From Gordonia tangerina (GTDB lineage: Bacteria > Actinomycetota > Actinomycetes > Mycobacteriales > Mycobacteriaceae): a stretch of DNA of 48,114 nucleotides. Within the stretch, counting starts at the first letter, position 1, and every line of letters begins with the position of its first letter. Positions 15,968-25,345 of this stretch are shown one piece after another. Made by a program: the position numbers and the translations under genes. The stretch lies in NCBI RefSeq assembly GCF_021556435.1, contig NZ_JAKGCU010000032.1, positions 1-48,114 of the forward strand, written 5' to 3'. The notes under the pieces were generated by a model. It saw only the letters and a list, made by a program, of their open reading frames with translations. It had not been told where the DNA came from and did no database searches.

Positions 15968-17608
15968 TCAGGCGACCGGCGTGGTGGTCGTGGTCGTCGT
16001 TATCTCGGGTGTGGTCGTTTCCACCGTCGGTTCCTCGGTCGGCGTCACTATCTCCGGTGTCGTGGTCTCCACCGTCGGTTCCTGAGTGATCTCGGGAGCC
16101 GGCGCAGGCGCCTGCGTGGTGGGATCGGTGGTCGTCGGCGTGGTGACCTCCGGGAGTGCCCGCCAGACCGCGGTGGCCACGTCGACGTCGACGGCCGACG
16201 CGTTCGGCGGGGTCAGCGAGACCGACCACACTCCCTCGGCATTGGTGGCCGAGTCGACCGAGGTACTCAGTAGCGACGACGCGTAGACCTCGCGGGCCAC
16301 GGAGTCGCTGCAGTCCAACGTGAGTCGGGTGGCGGTGGTCGGTTCGGCCGGCACCGTGCAACTGACCGAGGTGTCATCGTCGTCGAAGGTCAACGAGCCG
16401 ATCTGCTCGCCGGAGCCGGTGAACGTGGTGGGGCGCGGACGCTCGGACGAGTCGGGCGACGATGCCGCTGCCGACGCCGACTGAGCTGCGGCAGATTCCC
16501 CGCCCGCGGGCGCGGACTCGCCGCCGGCGATGGCCGGTGCGGATTGGCCTGCGCTGAGCTCCATCTCGGGGGAGTTGCCGTCTTCGGCGGCACGCTCCAC
16601 CACGGCCTCCGCGGGCTGCGGGCTGCCGGCCTCGGCCAGACCGTTCTGCTCGGCTTCCTCGTCGCTGGTGGCGGTGAACGGCACGTTCAGGTCGGCGGGC
16701 GTGGGCAGGGGACCGGTCTGCGGCGGTACGCCGGTGAGGTTGAGTACGTTGCCGACGGTGCGCGTGAACAGTTGCGCGTTGTCGACGTTGATCAGCGATA
16801 GCGCGGCGGCCGCCAACGTCGCGGTGGGATCGGCTGCAGGTGCAACGACTGTCGTATTGTTCACGACCGTCACGTTCTCGGTGTGATAGGCCACCCGCAC
16901 CACATTGTGCGTGTGATAGCTGCGCCATGGGGCGCCGACCACCCGATAACCGCCGACCGGTGCCGCTGCGGGCGGTGCTAGCGGGTTGCCGCAGGAGCAG
17001 ATCGCGCGGGGCACACCGGAACCGTCGACGAGCACCGGCGTGCCGGCCTGCAGGACCGACTGGAACGCATAAGCGCTACCGCTGCGGTAGGAGTGGTTAG
17101 TGACCCAGGTGTCGGCGGTCAGCACCACCGGCGTCAGGGTGTTGAGGTAGTAGGGGATGTCGCTGGGGTTGATGCCGAAGACACTCGCCCACGCACGTGC
17201 CGCCGACGGATCGTTGGCCAGCGAATTGCCCAGCGCCGCGACGTCGCAGCTGGCGGTGCCACCGGCCCCGTACAACCCCTGTTCGGTGCCGTTGACCACG
17301 CGAACGCCGCGGTCCTGCGCACCCCGGGTGGATGCGAGTTGCACGTCGGTGGGCAGCTCCCGGTTGGTGAGTGCGACCGACGGTGTGAACGGATCCGGTT
17401 GCGTCTCACCGACGCCGAACAATCGCAGCGCCGGCGTCAACGGATTGCCGTCCTCAGACTTCACCGACAGCACGACGATGCTGGTGACGACCAATGCCAG
17501 CACGGCGACAATGGACCCCAAAATCAGGGTCTTCTTGCGCTGGTTGTCCGGCGAACCAGATGATGGCGGGAATGTGGGATAGGGGCCCGGGTTGTCGGGG
17601 AATGTCAT
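15968..17608 (-). CDS. DUF6777 domain membrane-anchored secreted protein
   Basis: 546 aa from ATG 17608. A short proline-rich cytoplasmic head is followed by one membrane helix (LILGSIVAVLALVVTSIVVL), so the bulk is extracellular. Residues about 60-220 are a DUF6777 domain: GLYGAGGTASCD, ARAWASVFG, LTPVVLTADTWVTNHSYRSG, QSVLQAGTPVLVDGSGVPR and the double-Cys CSCGNPLAPP. A low-complexity Ala/Ser/Glu linker follows. A second folded segment with two Cys (DTSVSCTVPAE ... LTLDCSDS) comes next, and the protein ends in a Thr/Pro/Glu tail with two tandem copies of EPTVETTTPEI. The function of DUF6777 is unknown. Confidence 0.85.
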   Translation of the reverse strand: MTFPDNPGPYPTFPPSSGSPDNQRKKTLILGSIVAVLALVVTSIVVLSVKSEDGNPLTPALRLFGVGETQPDPFTPSVALTNRELPTDVQLASTRGAQDRGVRVVNGTEQGLYGAGGTASCDVAALGNSLANDPSAARAWASVFGINPSDIPYYLNTLTPVVLTADTWVTNHSYRSGSAYAFQSVLQAGTPVLVDGSGVPRAICSCGNPLAPPAAAPVGGYRVVGAPWRSYHTHNVVRVAYHTENVTVVNNTTVVAPAADPTATLAAAALSLINVDNAQLFTRTVGNVLNLTGVPPQTGPLPTPADLNVPFTATSDEEAEQNGLAEAGSPQPAEAVVERAAEDGNSPEMELSAGQSAPAIAGGESAPAGGESAAAQSASAAASSPDSSERPRPTTFTGSGEQIGSLTFDDDDTSVSCTVPAEPTTATRLTLDCSDSVAREVYASSLLSTSVDSATNAEGVWSVSLTPPNASAVDVDVATAVWRALPEVTTPTTTDPTTQAPAPAPEITQEPTVETTTPEIVTPTEEPTVETTTPEITTTTTTTPVA

Positions 17609-17988
17609 CGCTCGACTTTCTGCAGCGCACAGTGGGACATGACAGAACAGCGGTACAGCGGGATGCCGTGGCGGACAGAGATACCCCCGAGAACCTTCTG
17701 ATCTCACGCCCATGATTGATTGCCGCGGCGACGTCTGGGCTGATCGAAGCACCGAAAGTGAGGTTGCGCAATACGGCTCAACGGTTGTTGGGTTGATTCA
17801 GTCCTTTGGTTGAATGTGCCGTTAATCCGTTTGTGCTAACCGCGGAATCTGGTGGCAGAACGCGTAACGCGGCGCTCGACACCTTCATCTTTGACACAAA
17901 TGGTCGATAGACCGCGCACTCACGTGCCGCTACCGTCGATTCATGGTGGACGGTCCACGGGTATGCGTCGTGCGCTTGTGGTGCCTGC
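17609..17988. promoter_or_regulatory. Divergent intergenic region between two envelope-protein genes
   Basis: 380 bases with no believable gene, separating the DUF6777 gene from the gene starting at 17989. It is more AT-rich than its surroundings around 17765-17850. Promoters for both genes are expected here, but I cannot place a clear -10/-35 pair. Confidence 0.4.
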
Positions 17989-19197
17989 ATGTCTGACGCC
18001 GAGGGCACACCGCCGACAAACCAGACTCTGCAACTCGACTGGATGCAGTGGCATCCCGGCGACGCGCACCGCGCCGACGTCGAACCACCCGTGGAGGTCG
18101 ATGACCCGCAGGCGGCGACAACCACGTCGTTCGCCCAGCCTCCCGTCTACCGCATCTTCACACCCAAACCCGTGGAGATAGCCGAATCCGACTCGGCCAC
18201 CGACGTTCTGCGGAACGCTCCCACGGCCACAGGCTGGTCGCCGCCACCGCGACAAGCTCCCGACCGGTTCTCGAGGATCGTCTGGTCGGTTGTCGCCGTC
18301 ATCGTGCTGGTGCTCGCAGCGGCCACGTGGGCGCTCACCGTCGGCCCGGCAAAAGACTGGTGGGTCGTCGACGAGGCTGCCAGTGGCGGCTCACAGTCGG
18401 CAACGGTCACCGCATGCGCGACCCCGCCCACCATGACTCCGCGCAGCGCCTCCCTGACTCCGGATGGCTTGGCCGTCACGGTGACCGCCGCCAGTTCCTG
18501 TGCCGACGGTGATGTGCTGTCCAATTCGGCGATGCAGGTGGCAGTGTCGTCGTCGGCGGGTCTGGTGGCGTCGGGATCGTTCGACTTCTCCTCGACTCCG
18601 ATCGCCCTGCCCGTATCGGAGTCGGCGGGACGCGAAATCACCATGACCTTCCCGACCGGCAGCTATTACGGTCTGCCCGGTTCGGCCACCGCAGGTCTCA
18701 CGGTCAGTCTGAATCCGGTCGGCTCGACGACCACGCAGGAACTGGCTTCCTCGGCCGTGCCGGTGTCGGTGTCACCGGCGCAGATCTACGTCCCGCCCGG
18801 GGTTGATACCGAACAGGCCATCGCGCAGGCGTTGAGTGCGCAGGCCGACGCCGACCGCACCGAGATCCTCACCTCGGGCTCCGACCGGTGGGTCGCGCAG
18901 CTCAGTTCCAAACAGCCCGGTCTGGTCGCCGACGGCAAGGTCTGGACCAACCAGGACATCCTCGACGAGTTCGCGTCGTTCTATCAACGCTTCTCCGGAG
19001 CGCGTCTGTTGTGGAGTGACGAGTGGCCGGTGTTCACCTCGTCGGGTTGGTGGGTGAGCATCACCTCGCAGACTTTCCCCTCCGGGCAGGCGGCTGTGTC
19101 GTGGTGTGCGCAGCAGGGTTTCGACCGCGACCACTGCCTGGGCAAGCTCATCTCCACGACGTCCGGCCCGGCAGGTACGACGGTGTATCTGCCCTGA
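17989..19197 (+). CDS. Membrane-anchored extracellular protein with a module shared with the 41.6-kb gene
   Basis: 402 aa. About 95 polar, Pro-rich residues are cytoplasmic, then one membrane helix (IVWSVVAVIVLVLAAATWAL) and about 285 extracellular residues. The outer part has two sections. The first is a beta-rich stretch with a Cys pair (ACATPPTMTP ... SSCADGDVL). The second is a C-terminal ~110 residues with WVAQLSSKQPGL, ARLLWSDEWPVF, GWWVSI and CAQQGFDRDHC. Both sections recur in order in the protein at 41596-44145, and the second also in the fragment at 45636-45879. Two Cys in the last section probably pair outside the cell. Function unknown; I know of no enzymatic motif. Confidence 0.8.
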   Translation: MSDAEGTPPTNQTLQLDWMQWHPGDAHRADVEPPVEVDDPQAATTTSFAQPPVYRIFTPKPVEIAESDSATDVLRNAPTATGWSPPPRQAPDRFSRIVWSVVAVIVLVLAAATWALTVGPAKDWWVVDEAASGGSQSATVTACATPPTMTPRSASLTPDGLAVTVTAASSCADGDVLSNSAMQVAVSSSAGLVASGSFDFSSTPIALPVSESAGREITMTFPTGSYYGLPGSATAGLTVSLNPVGSTTTQELASSAVPVSVSPAQIYVPPGVDTEQAIAQALSAQADADRTEILTSGSDRWVAQLSSKQPGLVADGKVWTNQDILDEFASFYQRFSGARLLWSDEWPVFTSSGWWVSITSQTFPSGQAAVSWCAQQGFDRDHCLGKLISTTSGPAGTTVYLP

Positions 19198-19246
19198 CCA
19201 CCCCACCCACATCCGCGCTCCATACACCCGCCAGGAAAGGTGCCCG

Positions 19247-19747
19247 ATGACCATAGCTATGCCGCCCGCGCTGCTCGCCGGCGAAGTGGTGCGATACCAC
19301 GGGCAGTTCACGCCGCGCACATTCATGACGCACGCCAAGACGACGGTGACCGTCACCGATCGTCGGGTCATCGTGCACGACCCGCACCTGTTGTTCGGGA
19401 TCTTCCGCCACGGCTTCATCCAGCACGAGGCGCCGCTGCGTCACGTGAGCCGGCTGTCGTTGGGGACCAAGGCGTCGGGCAGGCGAATGTTCTACGGCGC
19501 GGTGTCGATCGTGTTGGCACTCATGTTCTTCGCGACGGCCGCCTCGCTCGGTGTGAGTAGTGGGCTGGGACTTTTGCTGGGCTTGGTGTTCCTGGGCATC
19601 GCTGTGTTCATGTTCATCACCGCGAACACCACCGGCATCTTCTTCGACACCACCGGCGGGGGCGTGCTTGTGGCTGCGGGCAACAAGTCCGAGCTTCCGG
19701 AGATGCATCGGGCGGGATTCGAGATCGGGCAGTTGTTGTTCAGTTGA
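19247..19747 (+). CDS. Two-span membrane protein with PH-like N-terminal region
   Basis: 166 aa from ATG 19247, with AGGAAAGG upstream. The first ~85 residues are beta-rich with the pattern TVTVTDRRVIVHDP, reminiscent of bacterial PH-like domains in which a converted ligand-binding fold sits beside membrane helices. Two helices follow (VSIVLALMFFATAASLGV and GLGLLLGLVFLGIAVFMFI), then a short beta-rich tail ending at the C-terminus. It starts 49 bases after the previous gene and may be co-transcribed. Function unknown. Confidence 0.7.
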   Translation: MTIAMPPALLAGEVVRYHGQFTPRTFMTHAKTTVTVTDRRVIVHDPHLLFGIFRHGFIQHEAPLRHVSRLSLGTKASGRRMFYGAVSIVLALMFFATAASLGVSSGLGLLLGLVFLGIAVFMFITANTTGIFFDTTGGGVLVAAGNKSELPEMHRAGFEIGQLLFS

Positions 19748-19778
19748 CGGACTGACGGGCTCTGCCTGGTCCGCGACC

Positions 19779-21299
19779 TCAGGACGACGCCGCCGGCGAC
19801 CCCGGCAGCGGCCGCGTCGCAGGCCCTTCCAACACATTCCCGCGATGATCGAACCGTGAACCATGCAACGGGCAGTCCCAACTGTTTTCGGCATCGTTCC
19901 ACCGCAGCACGCCGTAGAGGTGGGTGCACAAGGGCGCCACCGACGTCGTGGTGCCGTCCACGGTGCAGACGCCGCGGGGAACCACGCCGTCGTGTCCCAC
20001 CTTGCCGGTACCTTCTGCGGGCGCGGGGTCGGTCGAGCGGGCCAGCGTGAGGTAGCCGCTCAGCATGTACTTGGCCACCTGCAGGTTCGTCGACACCGCA
20101 GTCGGTGCCGACGTCAGTTCCGAAGTGCGCCAAGGCTGCAGGCTCGTCGACCATCCTTGGGCGGAACCGAGGAGCCGCCCGGTGATGGCCAACGCGGCCG
20201 CCACACCGTTGGTGAGCCCCCATTTCGCGAAGCCTGTCGCGATCTGGACGCCGTCGATCCCGGGCAAAAGCGCTCCCACGTAGGGCAATTCGTCGATCGA
20301 GGTGTAGTCCTGCGCCGACCACCGAGCCACCAGCCGGGCAGTGGGGAAGGTGCTTTCGGCCCAGCGCAGCATGTCGTTGACGTGGGCCTGCTCGGACTCC
20401 ACCCTGCCGACCTCATGGCCGAATCCGCCCACCAGCAGCAACTGTTCGCCGTCGTGTCCGGGTCGGGGAGCGGTGCGTAGCGACACCGACGGGTCGTCGG
20501 CACCGAGATACATGTCCTGAGGGATGGGCCCGTCCACGGTGAACGCAGCCGCATACGACCGTTGCGCGTGGACGCGGGCGAAGAATCCGCCACGGTCGAG
20601 AAACGGGGTTCCGGTGGCGATCACGACGGAGTCCGCGTGCACCTTCCCGGCGTCGGTGTCGACCACTTGCGGTGAGAGACGATGACCCACCCCGCGCACG
20701 CGAACACCCTCGTAGATCTGACCACCGTGCTCACGCACGTCGTCGGCCAACGCGCGCGCCACCACCATCGGGTCGATCTGGGCTTGTCCGTCGAGCCGGA
20801 CACCCGCCTGCACCGGGAACGGCAGTTCGGCGCAGTCGGCGGCCTCGACCGGTAGTCCCGCGGCACGGCAGGCCGCGTCCTCCTCGAGGACCTTGGCTGC
20901 GCCAGAGTCGGTGGTCGCGAACGTCACCGCAGTGCGTTCCTCGAACGCGATGCCGCGGGCCCGGCAGTACTGGGTGAGCCACGCTTGACCCTCCCGGTTG
21001 GCCTCCACGTAGTTGTCGACGGCCGTCTGTCCGTGCTTGCGGGAGATCGACGACAGGCGGGTGCCCTGCAGCAGCGACAGTTTCCCGGTGGTGTTCCCGG
21101 TGGCGGCCGCCCCGAGGTGCCGAGCTTCGAGCACCGCCACCTTCCGGCCGGCGCGGGCGAGCAACAACGCCGTGGTGAGGCCGGTGATGCCGCCGCCCAC
21201 CACGACATGGTCATAGCGGCTATCGGCGAGGTCGGGTGATGATGCAACTGTGCGATCATCCGACGCCGCATCGGGAGTCTGGAACCACAAGGAACTCAT
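19779..21299 (-). CDS. FAD-dependent oxidoreductase with C-terminal Rieske domain
   Basis: 506 aa from ATG 21299 (an in-frame GTG at 21341 is possible; neither has a strong ribosome site). The N-terminal FAD domain is of the glycine oxidase/DAO type: VVVGGGITGLTTALLLA then VAVLEARHLG and TGNTTGKLS. Further family markers are DELPYVGALLPG and ATGFAKWGLTNG. The last ~90 residues hold a Rieske 2Fe-2S site, CTHLYGVLRWN then CPLHGSRF. Fusions of this type are widespread, with unknown substrates; the Rieske centre could pass electrons to or from the flavin. The gene is divergent from the LuxR-type regulator. Confidence 0.9.
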   Translation of the reverse strand: MSSLWFQTPDAASDDRTVASSPDLADSRYDHVVVGGGITGLTTALLLARAGRKVAVLEARHLGAAATGNTTGKLSLLQGTRLSSISRKHGQTAVDNYVEANREGQAWLTQYCRARGIAFEERTAVTFATTDSGAAKVLEEDAACRAAGLPVEAADCAELPFPVQAGVRLDGQAQIDPMVVARALADDVREHGGQIYEGVRVRGVGHRLSPQVVDTDAGKVHADSVVIATGTPFLDRGGFFARVHAQRSYAAAFTVDGPIPQDMYLGADDPSVSLRTAPRPGHDGEQLLLVGGFGHEVGRVESEQAHVNDMLRWAESTFPTARLVARWSAQDYTSIDELPYVGALLPGIDGVQIATGFAKWGLTNGVAAALAITGRLLGSAQGWSTSLQPWRTSELTSAPTAVSTNLQVAKYMLSGYLTLARSTDPAPAEGTGKVGHDGVVPRGVCTVDGTTTSVAPLCTHLYGVLRWNDAENSWDCPLHGSRFDHRGNVLEGPATRPLPGSPAASS

Positions 21300-21488
21300 G
21301 CAGCGGACATTGCCCGCCGGCTGGGGTGTCAAACCTGGCACCGAGGTTTGGCGAGCCTCCGCAAACAGGCATATGCTCGCAGCCGGATCGGGCGTGGGCA
21401 GGCATCGCGGCTGTCGACGTAGCGGGGGTCATCTGCCGGCAAGAAATCTCGTGCGATAGACGCCGCGGGGGTTCATCATGGATACACC

Positions 21489-22556
21489 ATGGTCAGCCAC
21501 ACCCGAGCAGACGACCGGCTGGTGGAGCAGGTCGCGGGGATTTGTGCGCGCACCGATGAACCGCTCCGACTGCTCGAGCACGTGGCGCGTGCCGTTCGGC
21601 GGCACGTCCCGTATGCGGTGGCCGGATGGTTGCTCGTCGACCCGGACACATTGCTCATCACCGGGGTGTACGAACAGGACGTTCCCCGTGAGGCGCATCT
21701 GGCGCTGATCGAACTGGAGTTGACCGTCGACGATGTCAACAAGTTCGTCGACCTGGCCCGAGGGTCGCAGTCCGCGTCGTCGCTGAGCGCGGCGACCGAC
21801 GGCCATCTCGATCGCAGTGCACGGTGGGCTCAGGTCTACCGGCCGAGAGGATACGGCGACGAGTTGCGTGCGGTATTCCGTGCGGGTCAGATCACGTGGG
21901 GTCACGTGTGTATGACGCGGTTGGCCGACGACCCGTGGTTCACCGGCCGTGAGGTCGACATCATCGCGCGCCTGTCTCCGCACATCGCGCACGGTCTCCG
22001 GGCCGGGCTCCTGCTGCATCACCTCGAGTTCTCGGCCGATCAGGAGCTCGCGATGGTCGTTCTGGACGACGCGGGACGCGTCATGACCGCGACGGACCGA
22101 GCGCAGCGCTGGCTCGGTTCGATCGGCTGCACGCGGTTGGACGCCTCGGTTGTCGTGCACGAGGTCGCGGCCCAGGCCCGGGCGCTGGCCGACAGTGAGC
22201 GCGCTGGACCGCCGGCATTTGCCCGAACGCAGGGAGCGTCCGGCGAGTGGCTGCTGGTCCGCGGGATGCGGCTGGACACTACGAGTACGGCCGTCGTCCT
22301 CGAACCGGCCCGCAGGGCCGACATCGCTCCCTTGCTGCTCCACCTGCACGAGTTGACGCCGCGGGAGCAGGAGGTCACGCAATTACTACTCACCGGCATG
22401 GACACCGCCGACGTCGCACAGGAACTCTGGATCACACCAGAAACATTGCGTGGTCACATCAAATCGATCTTCGCCAAGCTCGGAGTGAGTAGTCGTCCCG
22501 AGCTCCTGGCTCGGCTGCAGCATCAGCCGCGGGTGCATGTCGCCCCGTCGGGCTGA
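21489..22556 (+). CDS. LuxR family transcriptional regulator (GAF-like sensor)
   Basis: 355 aa. The N-terminal ~170 residues look like a GAF-type sensor. A short PAS-like middle follows (LAMVVLDDAGRVMTATDRAQRWL). The C-terminal HTH is unmistakable: LTPREQEVTQLLLTGMDT, ADVAQELWITPETLRGHIKS and IFAKLGVSSRPEL. The protein is not a two-component receiver type; it probably senses a small ligand or another signal directly. It is divergent from the FAD/Rieske gene (189-base gap) and convergent with the monooxygenase-like gene, so either is a candidate target. Confidence 0.9.
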   Translation: MVSHTRADDRLVEQVAGICARTDEPLRLLEHVARAVRRHVPYAVAGWLLVDPDTLLITGVYEQDVPREAHLALIELELTVDDVNKFVDLARGSQSASSLSAATDGHLDRSARWAQVYRPRGYGDELRAVFRAGQITWGHVCMTRLADDPWFTGREVDIIARLSPHIAHGLRAGLLLHHLEFSADQELAMVVLDDAGRVMTATDRAQRWLGSIGCTRLDASVVVHEVAAQARALADSERAGPPAFARTQGASGEWLLVRGMRLDTTSTAVVLEPARRADIAPLLLHLHELTPREQEVTQLLLTGMDTADVAQELWITPETLRGHIKSIFAKLGVSSRPELLARLQHQPRVHVAPSG

Positions 22557-22563
22557 CGCTGCC

Positions 22564-23703
22564 TCAGCTCGCCACCGCAGCCATGTCATCGCGGGCGGCG
22601 GCGATGCCCCGAGCGGCCACTCGAGCGAGCTTCCCGGTGTAGCCGGTCAGCCCCGGACGCAGAACATAGCCGACAAATCGCAGGCCGGTCATCACCTCAC
22701 CGCCATCAACAACTCGGGGCAGACCACGTGCGTCGAGAACGTCGAGGTGCCCGGCCATCTCGCGCAGTCCGGTGGTGTATCCCGTTGCAGCGATGACGAC
22801 ATCGGCTCCCACATGCGACCCGTCGACCAACTGGGCGCCTTGTTCGTCGAGTCCGTCCACCGCAGCGACGATGCGGATGCCTCCGTCCCGGATGGCGTCA
22901 ATGACCTCCTTGTCCACGACGGCAGTTCCGGCGCCACGTTCACGCAGCTGCGCGATCACCCCGGCAGGTGGAGAGGTGAGCCCGTACGGCGAGAGATCGC
23001 CGATGGTTGCGTGTTGGACTGTGGCCAGGAAGGAGTCGGCCAGATCGGTTGGCAGACGCAGGATCAGCGGTACGGCAAGATCCCCGGGGAGTCCGCCGCT
23101 ACTGCGCAGCAGGATGTTCGGGGCGGTCCGGACCGACAGCGACACCTGGGCCGCGCCGTCAGCGAGTTCGCGCGCGATTTCCATGCCGGTCGAGCCCGCG
23201 CCGACCACGAGGACGCGAAGGCCTCGGTATGGCGTTGCATTGTGGTAGTCACTCGCGTGCAGAACTTTCGGTGGTGTGCGATCACCGCGCGCCCAGTCCG
23301 GCAGCCAGGGGACATTGAACACACCGGTGGCCACCACGACGTGGCGAGTGTGGAAGCTCTTGCCAGTGGCGGTGACATTCCATCCACCTTCGGGCGCGGG
23401 ATCGATTCGCTCGACCGCAACGCTGTGGCGAACCGGCACGTGTCGTGCGGCGGCGTAGTCGTCGAGATAGTGGACGTACTGGTCGCGGGTGGGAAACCAC
23501 CCGTATGTGCGCGGAAAAGGTGCGCCAGGCAACGCCGACCACCAGCGGCTCGTGTTGAACCGCAATCCGTCGTATCTGCCAGCCCAGGCTGAGGCCGTCC
23601 GCTCGCCGCGCTCGAGCACGGTCACGTCGATGCCTCGCTTCACCAACTCGGCACCCGTTGCCAGCCCCGAGGGGCCGCTGCCGATCACCAGTGCGTCAGT
23701 CAT
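22564..23703 (-). CDS. Flavin-containing monooxygenase-like NAD(P)/FAD oxidoreductase
   Basis: 379 aa from ATG 23703, with a GGAGG site nine bases upstream. The FAD Rossmann motif GSGPSGLATG is at the N-terminus and an NAD(P) motif GAGSTGMEIA is at about residue 175. Between them is GRYDGLRFNTSRWWSALPG, typical of flavin monooxygenase/CzcO-like proteins, and the C-terminal ATGYTTGLRE matches their conserved ATG motif. Substrate unknown. It is convergent with the LuxR gene, ends separated by seven bases. Confidence 0.9.
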   Translation of the reverse strand: MTDALVIGSGPSGLATGAELVKRGIDVTVLERGERTASAWAGRYDGLRFNTSRWWSALPGAPFPRTYGWFPTRDQYVHYLDDYAAARHVPVRHSVAVERIDPAPEGGWNVTATGKSFHTRHVVVATGVFNVPWLPDWARGDRTPPKVLHASDYHNATPYRGLRVLVVGAGSTGMEIARELADGAAQVSLSVRTAPNILLRSSGGLPGDLAVPLILRLPTDLADSFLATVQHATIGDLSPYGLTSPPAGVIAQLRERGAGTAVVDKEVIDAIRDGGIRIVAAVDGLDEQGAQLVDGSHVGADVVIAATGYTTGLREMAGHLDVLDARGLPRVVDGGEVMTGLRFVGYVLRPGLTGYTGKLARVAARGIAAARDDMAAVAS

Positions 23704-23838
23704 GGTCGTCACCTCCGCCAGATCCTGCTCTGGACCTGGATTCGTCGTCTGCATCAAGTGCATCGCAGGAACGGGTGCGTGACCATCCCCCAGCTAGGGG
23801 GTGTTCGGCGGGCCACCCCACGTCCGTGACTCGGCCCG

Positions 23839-23856
23839 GAGCGTTCCGCGGAACGT
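23839..23856. repeat. Left 18-bp direct repeat of the DUF222/HNH unit
   Basis: GAGCGTTCCGCGGAACGT, identical to 25346-25363. It contains the 14-bp perfect palindrome CGTTCCGCGGAACG (23842-23855). Its last base is the first base (on the plus strand) of the HNH gene's stop codon, so the repeat abuts the coding region exactly. Confidence 0.9.
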
Positions 23857-25283
23857 CATGCGGCCGCGAGATCGGCATCGGATTGGCGTGCCTTCCATGC
23901 CCACGCGGCGTACAGGACTTCGGTCGCGTAGCCGGCGTTGAGGTGACGTCCGGGACTGATCGGTAGCACTGCGTCGTCGTCGATAGCCGTATCCGGTTGC
24001 CAACCGTCGGGTTTGTGGACTGCGGGTGCACGCTCGATGGTCGATCCGTCGGGTCTGTGGAAGCTGAACTGTTGTCTGCCGCGGGCTTTGATCGCGAACT
24101 CGCCGCGGTGCAGGGCGCGATGATGGGCCGAACACAGCAGGATCAGATTGTCGGGGTTGGTGGGGCCGTCCTGCGACCAGAACTGCACGTGATGTGCGTG
24201 TAGGTGGCGGGTGCGGCCGCAGCCGGGGTGTTGGCAGCAGCGGTCCCGCTCGAATAGCACGCGCATCACCTTTCGCGTCGGCATGCGACGTTTGCGGCCG
24301 TAGTTGAGCACAATTCCGCGTGCGCCTTTGCGTTTCTTGCCGTGCTTGACCTTCCGAACAGCTCCGCCGCAGGCGGCTTCGTCGACTTCGGCGTCCTCGA
24401 GCGCCGGTCCGTCGTCGAGGTGGGGGTCGGCATCGTCGTGGGTGTGGACCACGAGTTCGGCACCGGGCACGAACTCCGGCACGGAGATCGTGCTCTGCAT
24501 GGTGTCGCCCATCGCGACGACCGCCGGTGTGATGTCGGAGGGCACGTTGCGCCACAGGTCTGCCGATCCCGGGTGGCCAGGCGACTTCTTGGTGACGTCG
24601 GGAGTGTCCTCGTCGGGGGCGGGCTCGGTGGGTAGGTCGGGGTCGCCGGCGGTGCGGGTGCGCTCATACTCGGCGCGGACGACGCCGGCCAGGAATCGGG
24701 CGCCGTCGAGCGGTGAGAGCCGTAGCTTCACCGACAACGACCCGTCGAAGTTCCAACTCCACGAGCTGCTGGAATCGATGGTGCCGCGCTCGGATTCGTC
24801 TTTGTGGCGATCGACGTTGCGGATGGACTGGACCAGACGCTCCACCTGGGAGGCGGTGGCCGACAGAGCAACGTTGAGGAGCTCTTCTTCGCGCTCCGGT
24901 GTGGCGACCCGGGTCAGGGCCCGCACCTTCGAATAGGACAATCGTCCTTCGGCGAAGGCCTGGCGCAGGAGCGGAAGTTCCGGCAGCGCATGGGCGATGC
25001 GCAGATGTTCCTGCGCGGTCCGGATAGATAGGCCGGTGCGCCAAGTCAGCCAGTGCGCGCACGACATGATGCCCTCGCCGCTCCAGCCGCCGCGGCGGTC
25101 GAACTCCGCAAGCAACTCGAGGAACCGCGCCGTCAATGCCGCCATCTGGCTGGCGTATCCGACGAGCCGAGTCCCGATCTCCTCGGTGGTCAGGTCATCG
25201 GTGGCCACGTGGTCGAAGATGCTGGACGACTTACTCGTTGGTGATGGCTCGTTCGTGGACGACGGCACTGCGGTAACCGACAT
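23856..25283 (-). CDS. DUF222 / HNH endonuclease (13E12 repeat family)
   Basis: 475 aa from ATG 25283 (ATG 25286 directly upstream is equally open). The DUF222 region covers about residues 30-330: LVGYASQMAALTARFLELLA, HWLTWRTGLSIRTAQEHLRI, LPLLRQAFAEGRLSYSKVRAL, LSPLDGARFL. The HNH domain is at about 355-405: CQHPGCGRTRHLHAHHVQFW then GPTNPDNLILLCSAHHRALH, with Cys pairs and all three catalytic-type residues (His-His, Asn, His). Homologues in mycobacteria are multicopy '13E12' repeats. The gene is bounded by identical 18-bp repeats and a decayed sister lies at 41.15 kb, which suggests it moves. Its target DNA is unknown. Confidence 0.92.
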   Translation of the reverse strand: MSVTAVPSSTNEPSPTSKSSSIFDHVATDDLTTEEIGTRLVGYASQMAALTARFLELLAEFDRRGGWSGEGIMSCAHWLTWRTGLSIRTAQEHLRIAHALPELPLLRQAFAEGRLSYSKVRALTRVATPEREEELLNVALSATASQVERLVQSIRNVDRHKDESERGTIDSSSSWSWNFDGSLSVKLRLSPLDGARFLAGVVRAEYERTRTAGDPDLPTEPAPDEDTPDVTKKSPGHPGSADLWRNVPSDITPAVVAMGDTMQSTISVPEFVPGAELVVHTHDDADPHLDDGPALEDAEVDEAACGGAVRKVKHGKKRKGARGIVLNYGRKRRMPTRKVMRVLFERDRCCQHPGCGRTRHLHAHHVQFWSQDGPTNPDNLILLCSAHHRALHRGEFAIKARGRQQFSFHRPDGSTIERAPAVHKPDGWQPDTAIDDDAVLPISPGRHLNAGYATEVLYAAWAWKARQSDADLAAA

Positions 25284-25345
25284 CATGACCCCCTGACAGA
25301 CGTGAACCGGTTACCGATCAATGTATCGACGGACTCTGACACGTT

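Noticed and set aside
16001..16083. CRISPR-like or satellite repeat
   Set aside because: Only two units, both in frame within the DUF6777 gene, encoding a Thr/Pro-rich tail.
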